A stretch of 64,000 nt of DNA from Trileptium ribeirensis (lineage: Eukaryota > Nematoda > Enoplea > Enoplida > Thoracostomopsidae). The notes under the pieces are model-generated. The model had not been told where the DNA came from, ran no database searches, and saw only the letters and a program-made list of their open reading frames with translations. The position numbers and the translations under genes are program-made. Below, one piece after another: positions 1-14,600 of this stretch (position 1 is the stretch's first letter; every line of letters begins with the position of its first letter). The stretch covers positions 1 through 64,000 of the forward strand of contig JASANE010019570.1 of assembly GCA_030248225.1 (NCBI GenBank). Reading direction: 5' to 3'.

Positions 1-1100
1 AAAAACTTATAAAACTGAACTTAGATTATTTTGACATAAAACAAAACTTTGATGACAACAGAAACTGACAGTCTTCTTTTATAGCGTTCAAAACGCTCGA
101 GGCAAATTTTTGAAAGAAATTTTAATTTTAGCAAACTTTTGACCTTTTACTAAAATTATTTAAAATTTAAGTTCAAAGTTCCGTTAAAATTTTAATTTCA
201 CACTTGGTTACAGCTCAAATTTTAACGTTTTATTATAAAGACGTGCATGAACAAACTAAATATTGGTTTTAATTTAATAGCCAACACACCCCTTTGACAC
301 CAGACCAACGTTATAAGTTCTCATACGCTATAACTGTCTGCCCTTTATAGCCTGACATTGGCCCAGACCCAAGACCGTTGGCCCCCCTGGAGGGGGTGGC
401 CCCTCGAGGAATTTCTAAATACGCCACTGGGCGCAACAGAAGGTGTATGATGTCTTTAACGCCAGCATTTTAGCAGGTGTTATCACAGTCGCACGGCATT
501 TATATAAAACATCAACATTTTAAAATTAATAAAAACCTCTAGTATTAAGTACATCTGGTTTAATTTTTTGTCGATCGTTGTTAATATTAAAATTTATACA
601 TTATATAAAAAATATAAATTCTCTTTAAATTGAGATTTATTATAATAAAAATTACTACTAAAAATAATATAATACACAACATTTTGTATTTTTTACCTAC
701 TCACCTTCCAACCTACGTATGATTTAATGCGTTGCAAAGTCTTCTTTTTCCTGTGTCTCTAAAACATACGGGCAAATGTGATGATTTTTCTTTGTGTCTG
801 TAGTTATATTTTGACGTAAAAGAATTTGTACAGTAGATGTTTTTTCGTTCGTTCATTCGTTCGGTATTTGCTGTTCTAGTTAAAGTTATCGATACAAATT
901 TCTGCTTCTAAGCTACAGCTATTTGTGTAATATAACTAAAAATATATATCCACGAATCTTCATATTGATAGATTTTGATAAACTTTTTGATATTCGATGG
1001 GCCTTGGCCCCTAGTTGTACCCTTTAGTTGGCGCCAAAGTTATATATCCACCTCTTTACCACCATTTATTCGCAACCGGACAATTCGTCTCCGGACAATT
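1..1100. other. Intergenic DNA, no gene recognised
   Basis: AT-rich sequence with no coding region I can support. A GC-richer patch near 360-430 (runs of C and G around a cctggagg core) looks like a fragment of a dispersed repeat, but I cannot assign it. Confidence 0.5.
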
Positions 1101-2430
1101 CGGTGTGGGCGGAGGGGGGTTATTATAGTATGTATTACCTATATATGTATACATTATATAATGCGTGGGCGTAGGGGAGCATTTGTATGTATGTATATAT
1201 CAGGGAATAACCGGAACCAAAATTTACCGGAACCGGAACCAGCAACCGGAACCGTCCATTTAAACCGGATCCGGAACCTGGTCATCGAAATTTATATATA
1301 GTAAAACAGATGATGGAAGAAATGAAGGTATAGTGGATTTAAAATGCATTAAAAATAACTTTTACATTAAACTTAAGGTTTTGCGATGGTATTATTGCCT
1401 TTCTGAAACTTTAAAGAGACTGATGAAGCTAATAATGTTTATTTACCGATCAAATATGTCGATTTTTGGACACCCAGAGCAAAAATGCCTTCCACTATAC
1501 ACCATTGCATATACTGCGTCAAATCGAATATGCTTACAAAGCTTGGAGCGTAGATACACACTTTCGCTCTGTCTCCAGTCGCCTCCCTTTACTACACATA
1601 CGTTTGTTGTATGTTCTTCTGTAGGAAATTTAAAATTATTGGTTTATATGATTCTAAGAGAAAATAATAGATAGAAGGTAATTTTCTGATCAGTGGTCAG
1701 AGACACTGTTTAGGCTAGCGTTGGACAAACAGTGCCCGTCAGTTAGATCATAATGATGATAACTTTCTAATGAGAATGCTACAAATAAGACACACTGTGA
1801 TGCTGCTCGCACAGTTTCAATAAATACAGTTCATTGCCAAGAAAGCAGTTTCTAGCTGCGTTGCAGATAACGTTAGTTTACTTCAATTTAGACTGATTTA
1901 CCAAGTTTACAAGCGCGCTGGCGGGTGCTTGACGCAATTTATGTTAGCCAAGCATACCCTAAGTACTTCTGCGTAAGCCATACTCTGTTACCGATTTGGA
2001 CCGGTTTAATTCAAACGTATCCCACAGACTTCTGGATGTGTAAAATAGCTGCTACACGCATCGACCTGGCTTTGATTTAACAAACTCCTGCAGGTTATTA
2101 TGAAAAATTCCTGCTCAAATTATGTGCCCTACTTACGTTTTACACGGCAAATTGGTTAGTTAATCTTTTCTTTTGCTTGGTTGTATTGGAGCTTGATCAT
2201 TGTATAATATATATTACATATGTTTGGATTACAGGATAAAGCAAAAAACGTGGAAAATTTCAAACAAAATTTTTAAACCGGAATTCCGGTTCCGGTATGG
2301 TTTTTGCCCTTTGCCGGAACCGGAATCGGAATTCCGGTTACTCCCTGGTATATATGTATATATTATATAATGCGTGGGCGGGGGGTTATATATTACGTAT
2401 ATATGTATATGTATTTATTATATAAGGGTA
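1101..2430. repeat. Short tandem repeat split by a hAT insertion
   Basis: A unit of roughly 70-80 bp (tatacattatataatgcgtgggcg followed by a G-run and tatgtat) occurs at about 1105-1200 and resumes at 2348-2430. The first hAT miniature element landed inside this small array, so the two halves were once contiguous. Confidence 0.55.
1201..2347. mobile_element. Non-autonomous hAT element, copy 1
   Basis: This 1147-bp element begins CAGGGAATAACCGGAA and ends TTCCGGTTACTCCCTG, which are imperfect terminal inverted repeats. It is flanked by an exact 8-bp direct repeat, GTATATAT (1193-1200 and 2348-2355). CAGGG termini with 8-bp target duplications are the hallmark of the hAT superfamily. Both ends carry many subterminal CCGGAACC/GGTTCCGG motifs, as expected of transposase-binding arrays. 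The internal ORFs (for example about 113 codons at 1333-1674) have no transposase features, so this is a defective element mobilised in trans. It is closely related to the copies at 3065-4106 and 29071-30246. Confidence 0.92.
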
Positions 2431-3056
2431 AGGACTTTGACAGGGCATTTGAGCCAGGGTCATTAATCATTATTTCTTCTAAAAATTTGACAGGTAATTA
2501 ATCAAGTGGCCCAGAACCCGTATTTTTCCTACTACTAATGACAGGCCCTATAATAAATATTAATCTAAAGCGGTGTGGTAAAATTAACTAAAGCAACTCT
2601 TGCAATTTAAAAGATATACATAAAAGCTCTGTCTAAACATTGAGGACCCAATAAAAATCAATATCACATTACAACAGTGATGGCATCCATTTAGTGTAAG
2701 AGAAACTTAAGCAATTTTTCTCCTTTCGTGCGATAGCTAACTAAATTTATTAAATTTTCCTTGTTCTTCCGTATTAAATTCTCCTTCTTCTCTTTGCGTG
2801 CGCTAGTTAAATTAACTTAACCTAAAAATTCAAAAAGCTAGCGAACCCTTCATTCTTGTAGATACGGACGAAGCAATCGCGCAATCCGTTATAACGATTG
2901 GGATCGTCTGCACCACCTTGAATTTGAAACCGTGTCTTTACCAAGTCCAGCGGATGCATTAAGCTCACCTCGACGAAGCCTAAAATATGCCGAACATTTT
3001 AAGAGATCTATGTTCATACTACATGTTCTAGAGACTCATTAAGAGTTCCAAAGGCC
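2356..3056. other. Spacer between two hAT copies, no gene
   Basis: Apart from the repeat remnant up to about 2430, I see no coding region, RNA gene or repeat of known type here. Confidence 0.5.
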
Positions 3057-3064
3057 CGGTTTAG

Positions 3065-4106
3065 CAGGGAATAACCGAAACCGAAATTTACCGGAACCAG
3101 CAACCGGAACCGTCCATTTAAACCGGATCCGGAACCGGAACCTGGTCTTCGAAATTTATATATAGTAAAACAGATGATGGAAGAAATGAAGGTATAGTGG
3201 ATTTAAAATGTATTAAAAATAACTTTTACATTAAACTTAATGTATTGCGATGGTATTATTGCCTTTCTGAAACTTTAAAGAGTCTGAGGAAGCTAATAAT
3301 GTTTATTTATCGATCAAATATGTCGGTTTTTGGACATTCAGAGCAAAAAATGTCTTCCACTATACACCATTGCGTATACTGCGTCAAATCGAATGTGCTT
3401 ACAAAGCTTGGAGCGTAGAATACACCCAGTGGTCAGAGACACTGTTTAGGCTAGCGTTGGACAAACAGTGCCCGCCAGTTAGATCATAACGATGATAACT
3501 TTCTAATCAGAATGCTATAAATGAGACACACTGTGATGCTGCTCGCACAGTTTCAATAAATACAGTTCATAGCCAAGAAAGCAGTTTCTAGCTGCGTTGC
3601 AGATAACGTTAGTTTACTTCAATTTAGACTGATTTACCAAGTTTACAAGCGCGCTGGCGGGTGCTTGACGCAATTTATGTTAGCCAAGCATACCCTAAGT
3701 ACTTCTGCGTAAGCCATACTCTGTTACCGAGTTGGACCGGTTTAATTTAAACGTATCCCACAGACTTCTGGATGTGTAAAATAGCCGCTACAAGCATCGA
3801 CCTGGCTTTGATTTAAGAAACTCCTGCAGGTTATTATGAAAAATTCCTGTTCAAATTATTTGCCCTACTTACGTTTCACACGGCAAATTGGTTAGTTAAT
3901 CTTTTCTTTTGCTTGGTTGTATTGGAGCTTGATCATTGTATAATATATATTACATACGTTTGGATTACCGGATCAAGCAAAAAACGTGGAAAATTTCAAA
4001 CAAAATTTTTAAACCGGAATTCCGGTTCCGGTATGGTTTTTGCCCTTTGCCGGAACCGCAACCGGAACACGATTTTCGCCGGAACCGGAATTCCGGTTAC
4101 TCCCTG
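3065..4106. mobile_element. Non-autonomous hAT element, copy 2
   Basis: A 1042-bp member of the same family: CAGGGAATAACC at the left end, GGTTACTCCCTG at the right, and a perfect 8-bp target duplication CGGTTTAG (3057-3064 and 4107-4114). Relative to copies 1 and 3 it lacks an internal block of about 120 bp after a gaatacac sequence near 3420. The subterminal CCGGAACC arrays are intact. It codes for no transposase. Confidence 0.92.
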
Positions 4107-4114
4107 CGGTTTAG

Positions 4115-7100
4115 GTAGGCTGTGGTTAAGATTTCACTGATGTTATGAGATAAGCGCAGACTGCTTTATGTAAAAGCGTTTGTGGTTTCGATAATGGAAC
4201 CTGACACTATACACATTAGGATACCAGCGGCTAGACCAATCAAAAAATGTAGCTGATCTATTAAAAAATAATAGACGCTCTATTCTGTCTGCTCGATCTT
4301 CGGTTATATAACTTTTGCAATATATTACATTCTAAAAGCATTTGTTAATGTTGCGTCAACTGAATATGATTATATTGATTTACACTTGTTGCAAATCGAA
4401 AATTGATCCGTTAACAAATAATATACAGTATTCAAGAACATTTTGAGACCATTTAGCAATAATGTGATCTAATAATTTCCACGCTCGAATTAGGAAAGAA
4501 AACAACAAAACTTTGGCCCTGATTGGGCTGAGGGGGAAAAATCAGAGAAGGGGCCCACCATCTTTTCAGTATAGCGCCCATAGTCTCTGGACCCCCAATC
4601 ATCTCTTACCCCCAAACGAGATCTCTTCGAAATTAGGGTCGCCCCTTTCCAAACATGCCAGTTGTACACTGAAGTAAGAAAGTTGAATTCCGGTACAGCT
4701 TAGACCTTGCAAGACAATTTTCGTTAAGAAGAAGCGATATTGAAGACCGGCTTAACTGTAATGGCCAGCAAAAAACAAATATAATTTTGGCTCTAAGTTT
4801 GATATATTATAATCCTGACCACAATGTCAAAAGAAAATATCAAAAATTAGGCAGCATAGCTTGAACGGTCACAGCACCCATACTGGTTTTTTCATTTAAG
4901 CAACATGACATCATGTCACCATATTAAATGATGATGCAATCAAGTATTCGAATCTTTTAAAAACCGCTTACGACATATTGGAAGCATATATAGTTTCCAA
5001 ATCATATACAGCACGTGGCAACGTTGGTATACAGTACGTGGTAGTATTTATTTTAAGTGCCCGTCGTAACGGTTTTTCCAGTTAAATATATAGATGCAGC
5101 AGCCAGAAAAAACGTGCCAAAATTATGCACATTTAGCTATGATGTCTTTTTTTGGAAACCGGATAGCTGCTTGAACCGTGTCATGCTGTCAACGTGCCGA
5201 CTAGGTCATGCAGGTACCGCGTTGCGTGCAGAAGCATGCAAATGCTAATGTTTTGAGCCAGCGGGTACCGTTAATAGTTATAGGCTTGTCTACCGCTACT
5301 AAATCTGTACCAGTGGGCGTACAGAATTTTTTTCAGGCCTATTTCCTTTCACTACTAAGCCCGCACATTGTAAACCTATGTATGTTTGTGGATTTGAAGG
5401 TTCATCATTGTTGACTTTCAATAAGTTTGCTACATTTAGCTTCATAGCCGTGAAATATTTGCCAGCTGCTTTTGCTGGCTACACAATAAACAAGGTGTCC
5501 TAATTTCGAGCACCTCCATTCCGCTCCACAAGCCACTCTCGCTCTAAACAGTAGTTTCCCAGCTTATCGACATTGTGATATTGATCAAACCTCATCCCAT
5601 GATGTCTGCTACTACGACAAGTCTACAAATCACTTATGTTTTTTGGACGGATATCCACTAACAATGCCTTTTCTATAGCGCACACTAAAGGTAACGAACC
5701 TCCCAACCTTTTCAGAAGTACAATATGAATGTCACAATTGATTCATTTCCATGCCAACGTCCACCACAAAATAAAGGACATTGCGAAGCAGCCAATAGAA
5801 GAAGTCACAAGTAATCTCGACAGCACGTACTAAAAGACCACCAACTTTTCAGGATATAGTTCACTAAAAGGGAACCACTATGTCATCTAGACAACGCTCA
5901 CTGCACGCAACCACCTAGTCAGTTCCACAACAGCGCTTATTGCTGAGCATGCAGGATTATGCACATGTACTGTACCCACTACCTATGGGTTTACCTGCTT
6001 TCTGCGATACCCCCTGCTCAAAATTTGACCTGGTGGTCTGCCCAGTCCGCTAGTACGACTATATGGGCACAGCTCTGGTTACGTTTACTGGTTTACTGTC
6101 GTACTGAGGACTGCTAACCACGGTAAAATGACTACCTTAATCGAATTACTGCTTTAAAATATAAACAATGTCGAATTTTCCGGATACACTTTGTAAATCA
6201 TATTTCTGCAAATTAAGGATAAATTTAAGGTATGAAGCAATTGTTCCAAGCCAAATTGGGATACATAAGTTCACGCGCATAGATATAGCTAAACTACTGA
6301 AGTTTAGAAATAAAAAGAGGGCACTTATTTTTCATAGCATTTTAAATGTTTGTGGGGTATTTTCAAACATTGTTGTGTAAATATCCAGCAAAATATCATG
6401 AAATACCTGTTATAGAGTGGCACTAGATAAATACCCTGTCCCAATATCAAATGGTACAAATTCTAGAAAGACCCGGCTTTCGACAATTATATTAATCATA
6501 TATAACTGAGATAGTGCGGATATTTTGGTATCAGCGAATATGACGTCAGTTCTCGGTTCATCTTTCCGGCCATGATATTCTATGCGAATCCGCAAAACAA
6601 TGTATAATTTATACTTTGAGTGTACCAAGTGTTTAACATTGGGGAAGTTGTTCTAGAGGCTATCAATGCTAGCTAGTACTGGCAACCCGATTGGAAACGG
6701 AAAGCAGGAGTGTCTACTCTTATGCTAACGTAGAAAATAATGCAAAACTGTAGTTATTTTGATCATTTTAACTTATGCAATGAAACCTCCATCGCGAATA
6801 TATTCAAAGTCTACTATTGGTATAATTGTATGAGGAATCGAACATAATTTAGCACTTCGAAAATCCAGAAACATAATAATACTCTAGCAATACATTGGAA
6901 ACATGACGATAATTTTTAACATTTTTCAAACTTTATACAACGTTGCATTTCTTCGTTCAGTGACTAAAAATGTGAAAACAACAGAAAAACAGGTACTAAT
7001 AACAGCTCTTATATCAAATCAAAAATTTGGAGCCCAATTCTCACATTGGACACCGCGGTGTATGACGTAATGACCTGAACACAATCCAATAAAGGCACTG

Positions 7101-8399
7101 CAATTGAATACAACACCTTACAATGAAATTCCTTTTTTGCAACTGCACTGAGATTTAAAATAAAAGAATTACAATTGCTATTAATCAAATCCCAAATTGA
7201 TTCAGCTGCAACTAAAAGTTGTTAGAATAGTGCGACAATAGGTAGCAGAGTACATGGCACAGTTACTACATAAATTCTTTGTTGTCCTTCTGTTCGTTGC
7301 TTAACTGTTCCACCAGATTGGTGTATTTTGCCTAATGTTTGTCCGAGGCGTATAATGAAATCTAGTTGCGCACCAAGTTATATTTTTGCGCTGCTCCCAT
7401 TATTTCATAATTAAATTGTTACAATACTGACAGAGTTTTTGATTTTGGGCAGTTGTACTTATTAGAGGTGAGAAAAAACCGAATTTTCAGGCTATAGTTC
7501 GACTCTTAACGATGTCCGACTGTCATAGACAGAACTTAGGCTCTGATTCGGCTCTTCATAAATCATGACAACCATTGAACTTTCTAACGCGGCCAATAAG
7601 CTAGTCAATGCGTAATATGTGTGAGTACACTCAAACGGCTCTGCAGAGCTAGTGTCTTCTATTCTGGGATGCGCAATATATATATAGCCTTTTCAGTCTC
7701 ACTGTTCCTCGCAGCCAGACTCCCATAGCCCCTATCCTAGTACCAAGACCGTGTCAGTTAAACCTTGCTTCAGAAGAGCCTGCCACGCTGATCTGGACTG
7801 ATTCAGAGGGGCGAACCTGGATAAGAACGCTCATATAAGCGGCGCCAGGTTGCCTTTCCGACGTTACGGAAGCCACTAACAAACTGGTACACCGGCAATG
7901 CCGTCAACAGTGTTGGGCAAAGGATCTGACTAACTTCGGGCATCTACCAATACCATAATATGGCATATTATGCTTCAGTGAGCGAAGTTCTGCGTGCAAC
8001 TTTTCTGGGATACTGACGCGTCTAGCTTCTCCTTACCGCCTGGACTCCCTGTCAAGCTAAACGTGCGGATTCAGTGCCGTACGACGCTGTCTCCATTTTA
8101 AAAAATTTCAAAGAGCGAAAGGATTGCGGACTGGCCTGACTTGGCTGGGTCGATTTCCTAAACTCGCGACGGCGACATAGGAATGCAACCTGATTACCCT
8201 TAGCCACGAAGCGGCACTACGGCAGTGGTCGTGTGACAGTGGACTAGAGACCAACCTCATTTCTACGGCCATGACTGAGCAGCCCTTTTTCGGATGTGTG
8301 CTCACCTTGGTAGAGGAGGGGACTAAAAATGTGCCGTAAACATAGTCCGCTTCATCGAAATTGCCCGTGCAGCCGCGCCCAAGAGTTTCGTCATTATGC
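4115..8399. other. 4.3 kb without recognisable genes
   Basis: Only short unlikely ORFs (about 60-75 codons) on both strands. The part after about 7700 is less AT-rich and lies directly upstream of the LINE-derived coding remnant; it may be its 5' region, but I cannot show this. Confidence 0.45.
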
Positions 8400-11300
8400 G
8401 GTAATCAACGAAAATTATCAACTTTGGCACTTCGAATATTCATACTCTACAGGATGAAAATACGATAGACATGAATGTCACACTGTTATAAGCTCTAAAG
8501 TCACACTGTTATAAGCTCTAAAGTCACGACATTGATATAGCTGCACTAACCGAAACACGTCTTGCAGATTAAAGTCAGCAGGGTGAAGATATGGGTGATT
8601 ACACATTTTTATAGAAAGTACCTTGTCAAATCATCGACGGATTTACGGAGTTGGATTGGCCATTAAGATCTATCTAGTCGGCCAACTTGCAGAGATGCCA
8701 TCGTGGATAAACGAGCAGTGCAGCACTGCGTCTACGATTTAACAAAGAGAAATATGCCACAGCTGTGAGTGTTTATGCGAATACGATGCAGCATACGAAT
8801 GACAACAAGCAGGCTTTCTGCACTACCTTCACATCAGTGGTTCTAAAAGTCCCTAAGGAAGCTTGTTGTTCTAGGTGACTTTAATTCGAGAGTTGGCAAA
8901 GATGTAGAAATGTGGCCTAGTGTTATAGGGAAACATGGAATCGCTAAGTGTAACCCCAATGGTGCAATGGTCCTCTCCTGTACTGATCACAACCTAACAA
9001 ACAGCGACACGCTATTCTAACACCGCGATAAATAAAAAACGTGGCGACATCCACAATAACACCACCAGCACCTGTTTCACTACGCCATCGACCGTAGATC
9101 AGACCAACAAGACGTTCGAATAACTCAATCATTGCTGGATTTTCTCATTCGTTCAATCGAGTCATTGACTATTGCATGAAAACGGAGAAGAACATCTAGG
9201 TTCAATCGACCAACGGTCAACGTCTCACAACTTTCAAAACCAGACTAATTTCCAGCGGTCCATTAATTTAAACCATAAGAGAACCAAGAACCAAACTCTG
9301 GAGATACAGTGAATGCTATGTGAAACCGAATAGAGACCAGAGTAACGAAGTCGTGCTCAGAAGTACTTGGAAAAACCGATAAAAACACCAAGATTAGTTT
9401 GACGATAATCAGGATATCATCTCAAACTTGACTGATGCCAAACGAAATGGTCTAAATGAGTGGAGAACGCAACCAAGCTTACCAACGAAGAAACACGAGT
9501 ATCGCAATGCAAAGGCAGACATACAAAATTACACCTGACTTTTCAAAAATAAGTGATAGTGAAACTAAGCTGCTGAGATGCAACAGCTCGCTGATCAGAT
9601 TAACATTAAAGCCTTATTTGCAGATACAAAAGCAATATATGGAGCAACAGCATTCGGTCGCACACTGTTAAAATATAGTGATGGTGAACTGCTGAAAACC
9701 GCAGAAGAGATTTACAGCTGCTAGCGTGAGCACATAAAAAATTTCTGGATAGGAAAACTACAGTGGGAGAAGCGATTCTGTGGGAAGTAAAAAAGAGACG
9801 AATGAAGGAAATTATTGCCGAACAGTCTTATATTGAAAAAGTCGTGAAAGCCATAAATCAGCTGCAGAACGGTAAAGGTGAGGGCGAAGACGGGCTGCCG
9901 GCTGAGGCTTGTAAAAGGGGCAACGATATGGTGGCCTGAGGTCTTCACCAGCCGACTGCAAAGATCTGGGATCAAGAGACCATGTCCTCATATCGACCAT
10001 CTTCAAAAACAGTGATAGGAGCGATTATGTCAGCTACATATGAGTTTCTCTGTTGTCTGCAGCCGAATCCAATGATCTGGGATCAAGAGGTCCTGCCCTC
10101 ATCTCGACCATTTTCAAAAAAGGTGATAGGAGCGACTATGGCAACTACAGATGAATTTCTTTGCTGTCAATATCCGGGAAGGTCATTACTCGTGTGTAGT
10201 TAAACAGACTTCTACCAGCAGCCGAAGAGATTCTGCCAAAGTCCCAGTGCGGTGTCAGACCGGCCCGTGGAATAACGGACATGATTTTTCCAGCTAGGCA
10301 CATGTAAAGAAAGTTCCAAGAGCAAAACAGCCTTTTGTATATAGCCTTCTATGATCCAGCAAGGGCGTTTGACTCCGTCAACTGAGCAACGTTGTGGTCG
10401 ATCCTTGAACACTTCTGTTGTCCTGAAAAGTTTATTAATCATTCGGCTTTTCCCTGATGACATGACAGATTCTTTAGCGGACAACCAGTAGGTGAGCCTT
10501 TGAGGTCAGCACTGACGTCAAACAAGGCTGTGTCATTGAACCCACACTGTTCTCAATTTTCATGGCAGCAATGGTTGAATTTGTGTCCAAGACGCTGTGC
10601 CCATGTGCACATTTCTTAAAAACATTGACAGTCGACTACTGAATTTCCGCCGACTGCAGGAAAAAAGGAAAGTTTCCAGAATGGCCATTGTCGAACTGCA
10701 GTATACGGACGCTTCAGCAATTTGTGCCTGCGATGAAAAAGATTTACAGCATAATGTCGATGTATTTGCCGATGCCTATCAATAATATAGTATCTCGGTT
10801 AATTGCACAAAAACGAAAGTGCTCGCACAAGCTGCACCTACAACTCCCATGAATAACCCAGTGCTCAACATCATTGGCAATAAGCTTGAAATAGCCGATC
10901 GTTTCCCATACTTGGATAGCTTTCTGTCAAAGCATTTCAATTTGGACACAGAAATTCAACTATGGAAACGTGTGTTCGGTAAACATGACTTGCGTACCGA
11001 CAGTAAGGGCAGTGATACAAAGGGATAGTCATACCAACATTGACATATAGAGAAGAGAGCCCTGGACGGTGTACAGACACATATCATACAGCTCGGGGCC
11101 TTCCACCAACAATATCTTAGGAGAATACTGCATATCAAGTGGGACGAACGCCGAAGAAACACAAGTGTGTTACAACAAGCAGAAATCACTAGCACTGAAC
11201 AGATGATTATGAAACACCCACTACGATGGTGCGGCCATATTGTGAGTATGGAAGACCATCGCCTTCCGAAACAAATGTTTTAGGAGCAACTTGAAGGATT

Positions 11301-11660
11301 GAAAACATCCATCGGTGGCCAAAAGATGTGACCTTAATCTTACCTCTTGCATAATCAACACAGACATCTGGAATAAAGCTGACAAGAACCGCGCTGAATG
11401 GAGAAAAGTCATGTACCAAGGAACAGCAGCAGCCGAAAAATCCCGCCGACAGTATGTAGCTGCTAAATGAACCAAAATGAAGAGCGTGCAAATGCTCAAG
11501 TACGGAGTGACGCGCCGTCGCCATCTAGCGGTTTTCAGTATCCCATTTGCGGTTTTACCGCCAGAATCAGAATCGGTTTACTAAGGCATGCGAAAACACG
11601 GCCGATGAAGGAACCCGCTTTCGCGACTCCTCGAGCACGACGTCGACTTCATCAACAATG
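8400..11660 (+). pseudogene. Decayed LINE (endonuclease-reverse transcriptase)
   Basis: Interrupted plus-strand coding sequence of a non-LTR retrotransposon. An apurinic-like endonuclease region is recognisable at about 8530-9250, including DIDIAALTETRLAD near 8527-8568 and a degraded GDFN-type block near 8880. The reverse-transcriptase region spans about 9900-11030 and includes LLNFRRLQEKRKV near 10631-10669 and a decayed catalytic box. The C-terminal connection region (RWCGHIVSMEDHRLPKQ, near 11227-11277) is followed by a frameshifted C2H2-like segment near 11540-11600. Order and motifs match the widespread animal LINEs whose ORF is often annotated as craniofacial development protein 2-like. 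Stops and frameshifts are numerous, so it is an old dead copy. I cannot resolve the clade (CR1/Jockey against RTE-like) by eye. Confidence 0.8.
8477..8522 (+). repeat. 23-bp perfect tandem duplication
   Basis: The 23-mer starting gtcacactgttataag is present twice head to tail in the endonuclease region of the LINE remnant. It is a local duplication that arose during decay. Confidence 0.9.
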
Positions 11661-14600
11661 AGTGAGTAAACTCAGAGAGTTACGTACAGAGGCGTAAAAC
11701 TCTTGATTTCATTCTGGAGGGTCCAGGGTCAAAATTTGCTGGACTACTTTGCATGGGTGTGTTCTGCGGGTCGGACTTCCTTCTCGCTTCAAGCCACATT
11801 TATCCACTACCCCTCCCCCGCATCGAAGGCGTACGGAAAATTTTGCGAATTTCAGCAAACTTTGACAAAATTTGGCAAAAATTATCACAAATTATCTAAA
11901 ATCGGGGAAAATTAGCAAAGAATTGGAATATGGGACACCGGTTTAGCAAAGCTTTTGGGCGGAGCCAATGTCTACGACAGATCCCCAACCAAATTTTCGG
12001 GTGTCCTCCCCCAGGACCCCACTTTCCAGTTTTACGCCAATGAGTACGTGCACCATGGTTGTCTTTTATCAAAATCGCGAAATGAATAAGCCAAAAAAAT
12101 TAGCGACCATCAACAGAGGTTTCTTCTAATGTATATACATATGAACCGAATTTTCGCGAGCGTGCTGATTCTCACTTTGCGTTCTTCAAATAACATGCTG
12201 AATCATTTGAGCACGCAGATTTTTATTTTTGCCAATACAAATGGCAATCTGGCGCTCGCGAACACGAAATACGGCATATAGTGAACCAAAACACAAATGC
12301 GCGTATTTAAACCATATGCCAAACACGTGCATAATAGTAGCGATAATAATGTTTGAAAACTGCGCGTTCATCAAACGCTATTTATAGTCACGTTAAAATT
12401 ACTAATCCTAAACACGATTTCAAATCGCACCAGTTCGCGAGAAACCGATTCCAAAAAAAAATTTCGAATGACTATCGAATGACTAGTTTTCAGAAGTTAA
12501 CACCTGAATTTAAATAATTATACTGTAATATTTGCCCGCCAAGACTATTAAAATTAACAGTCGTTTTGATTTGGGGTGCGAAACGGTGCAGACTTTCGTT
12601 CGAATTACCCGATTAAAACGAATCGAGTAAACTCGGCTTGCTCATTTCGAGGTTGGGGGTAACATTCTTTAGGTCTAAAAATTTAGACTATTCACATTCG
12701 GGAACGGTCGATCTAAAACGACCTCTCCCTGAGCATGCAGACGTGAATTGACTCGTTTTAAATCAGAAGAAATTAAAGTGGATCGGAATTACCATCCAAA
12801 GCAACTAGGTTTCTCATTTTAACCATCTTACATGGCACATCTTGCAGTAGTTTCCGCGTAACATATAATATTCAAATCAAGACAATCTACAAGTAAAATT
12901 TTTATTTTTAAATACCAATAGGATGCAATCAAGAATTCATGATGAACCCTTCAAGAATGGTGTGACAGTTACGCTGTGGAAAGACGTGGTCCATTTTTGC
13001 GGTAGTTGTCTCACTTTTAGGATGTGACAAGTTTCCCGGCTTCCTCCTATCCTTCCCTAGCCACCAACTATTGGCTTGCTTTAACCATTTTTGTTCTGCT
13101 CACAACTTTTGTTCCAAATTGGAACGGGAGCATAAAGTGCCAGAGACGCACAAAACTAGTAAACTTGACCCAGTAACAAAGTGGGACAAATGATGCAAAA
13201 AAAATTTACAATCGTCATCCCATAACGTATATATTATAGTGTGACAGGAGTGGCATATTCTGCTTAAATGGTTCATCATGAACTCTCAATATAAATAACG
13301 GTTCAACAACTTCTAATACACATTGACAAAAAGTTACATGTTCAGTATGAAATCAACTAAATCCGGCGATTTGTGTAAAACGTGGCCTGGGGACCACCAA
13401 TCACAAAAACCAGATCCAAATAGAAGATTCAGCCTATAACTGAAAATTCAGAGTTCCCAAGCATTTCAAAAACCGTAAGTGTACCAAATACCACAAGTAC
13501 AAGAAAAGAGATGTCAACAATTTTCAAAAATAGATCCGAACTAAATGCCAGACATCAATGGCTCGCAGTAAATGTATCGCGGGTGTTGCAAGTTTGGACC
13601 AAAAACTGCGTCTAAAAACTGGGAGTTTTCTGGTGTTCTGTATCACAGAGTACCACTCCTGCGCAAGTGTAGTTAGTACATTTAAGTCGTTATTAGCAGT
13701 AACTACATTCTAGAAAGAGCAGCGTGCTTGGCCGGAATGTCAAAGCACAGAAATACCTAAATTCACCCCAAACGTGGAATATTACTTTCGAGGTATCCCA
13801 AAAGGCCAAGCCAAGAAAAGTGGCAGAAGCCAGTCTTACGGAAGAGCATACCAGACTCGTATCTTGAGTAAAATGTAGCATGGCAACCAACTTACAAATT
13901 TGATTGAAAAGTGGTCAAAATAATTTGTTGATTTTGGTGGGTCTAAAGGGACAAGGTGGAAAAATCAAATCGCAAATATAAAGTGAAGCGTGGACTAGAC
14001 AGTTTTATTGCGATGTTAATTTGTACATTGTCGGCCAATGGCACGTATTTTTCGCCACATCGAAAATCGTGATCGCGTATATACATTATAGGGAAAATAT
14101 TTATTTAAGTGTGGTTACAGGTTTTACGATCGTGAACTGGTTAACTAGAGAAACAGAATAGTTTATTCAAGCAATAATGTTGCGTCCCGTGTTCTATCTC
14201 AAAAATCAAAACTCAAAAATTTTATATATGCTCTAAATTAACACAACATCCCAACACGGCACATATTCCGCTCGAAATAATAATATATAGGAATGTATCT
14301 AGGTCAACCCGATGCCATTACATCTTACTCCACCAACTTTTAGCACACCATTGTGGGTCTTTTACAGAATCAAACAAAATACCTTGGTATCAAAAATTTC
14401 AGAAAGTTTCCTCAACAAATGTATAATTTTATAAATCATATTAAAAATTCGTGACCCATTGATCCACAACAATTCCACAGGTATAATTGTAACGGTTAAC
14501 ATTGCAAAAACAATACTCATTGGCAGTTCTGCAAAAACAGCAACATATCTGTTCTACAGTGCTCTAGCCCGTGATTCGCAGAAATTCACGGCACATGACG

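Noticed and set aside
1333..1674. 113-codon ORF inside hAT copy 1 (related frame in copy 3)
   Set aside because: No transposase motifs; related frames persist only because the copies are recent duplicates.
11207..11524. Minus-strand ORFs over the LINE 3' part
   Set aside because: They are antisense shadows of the recognisable plus-strand RT remnant.
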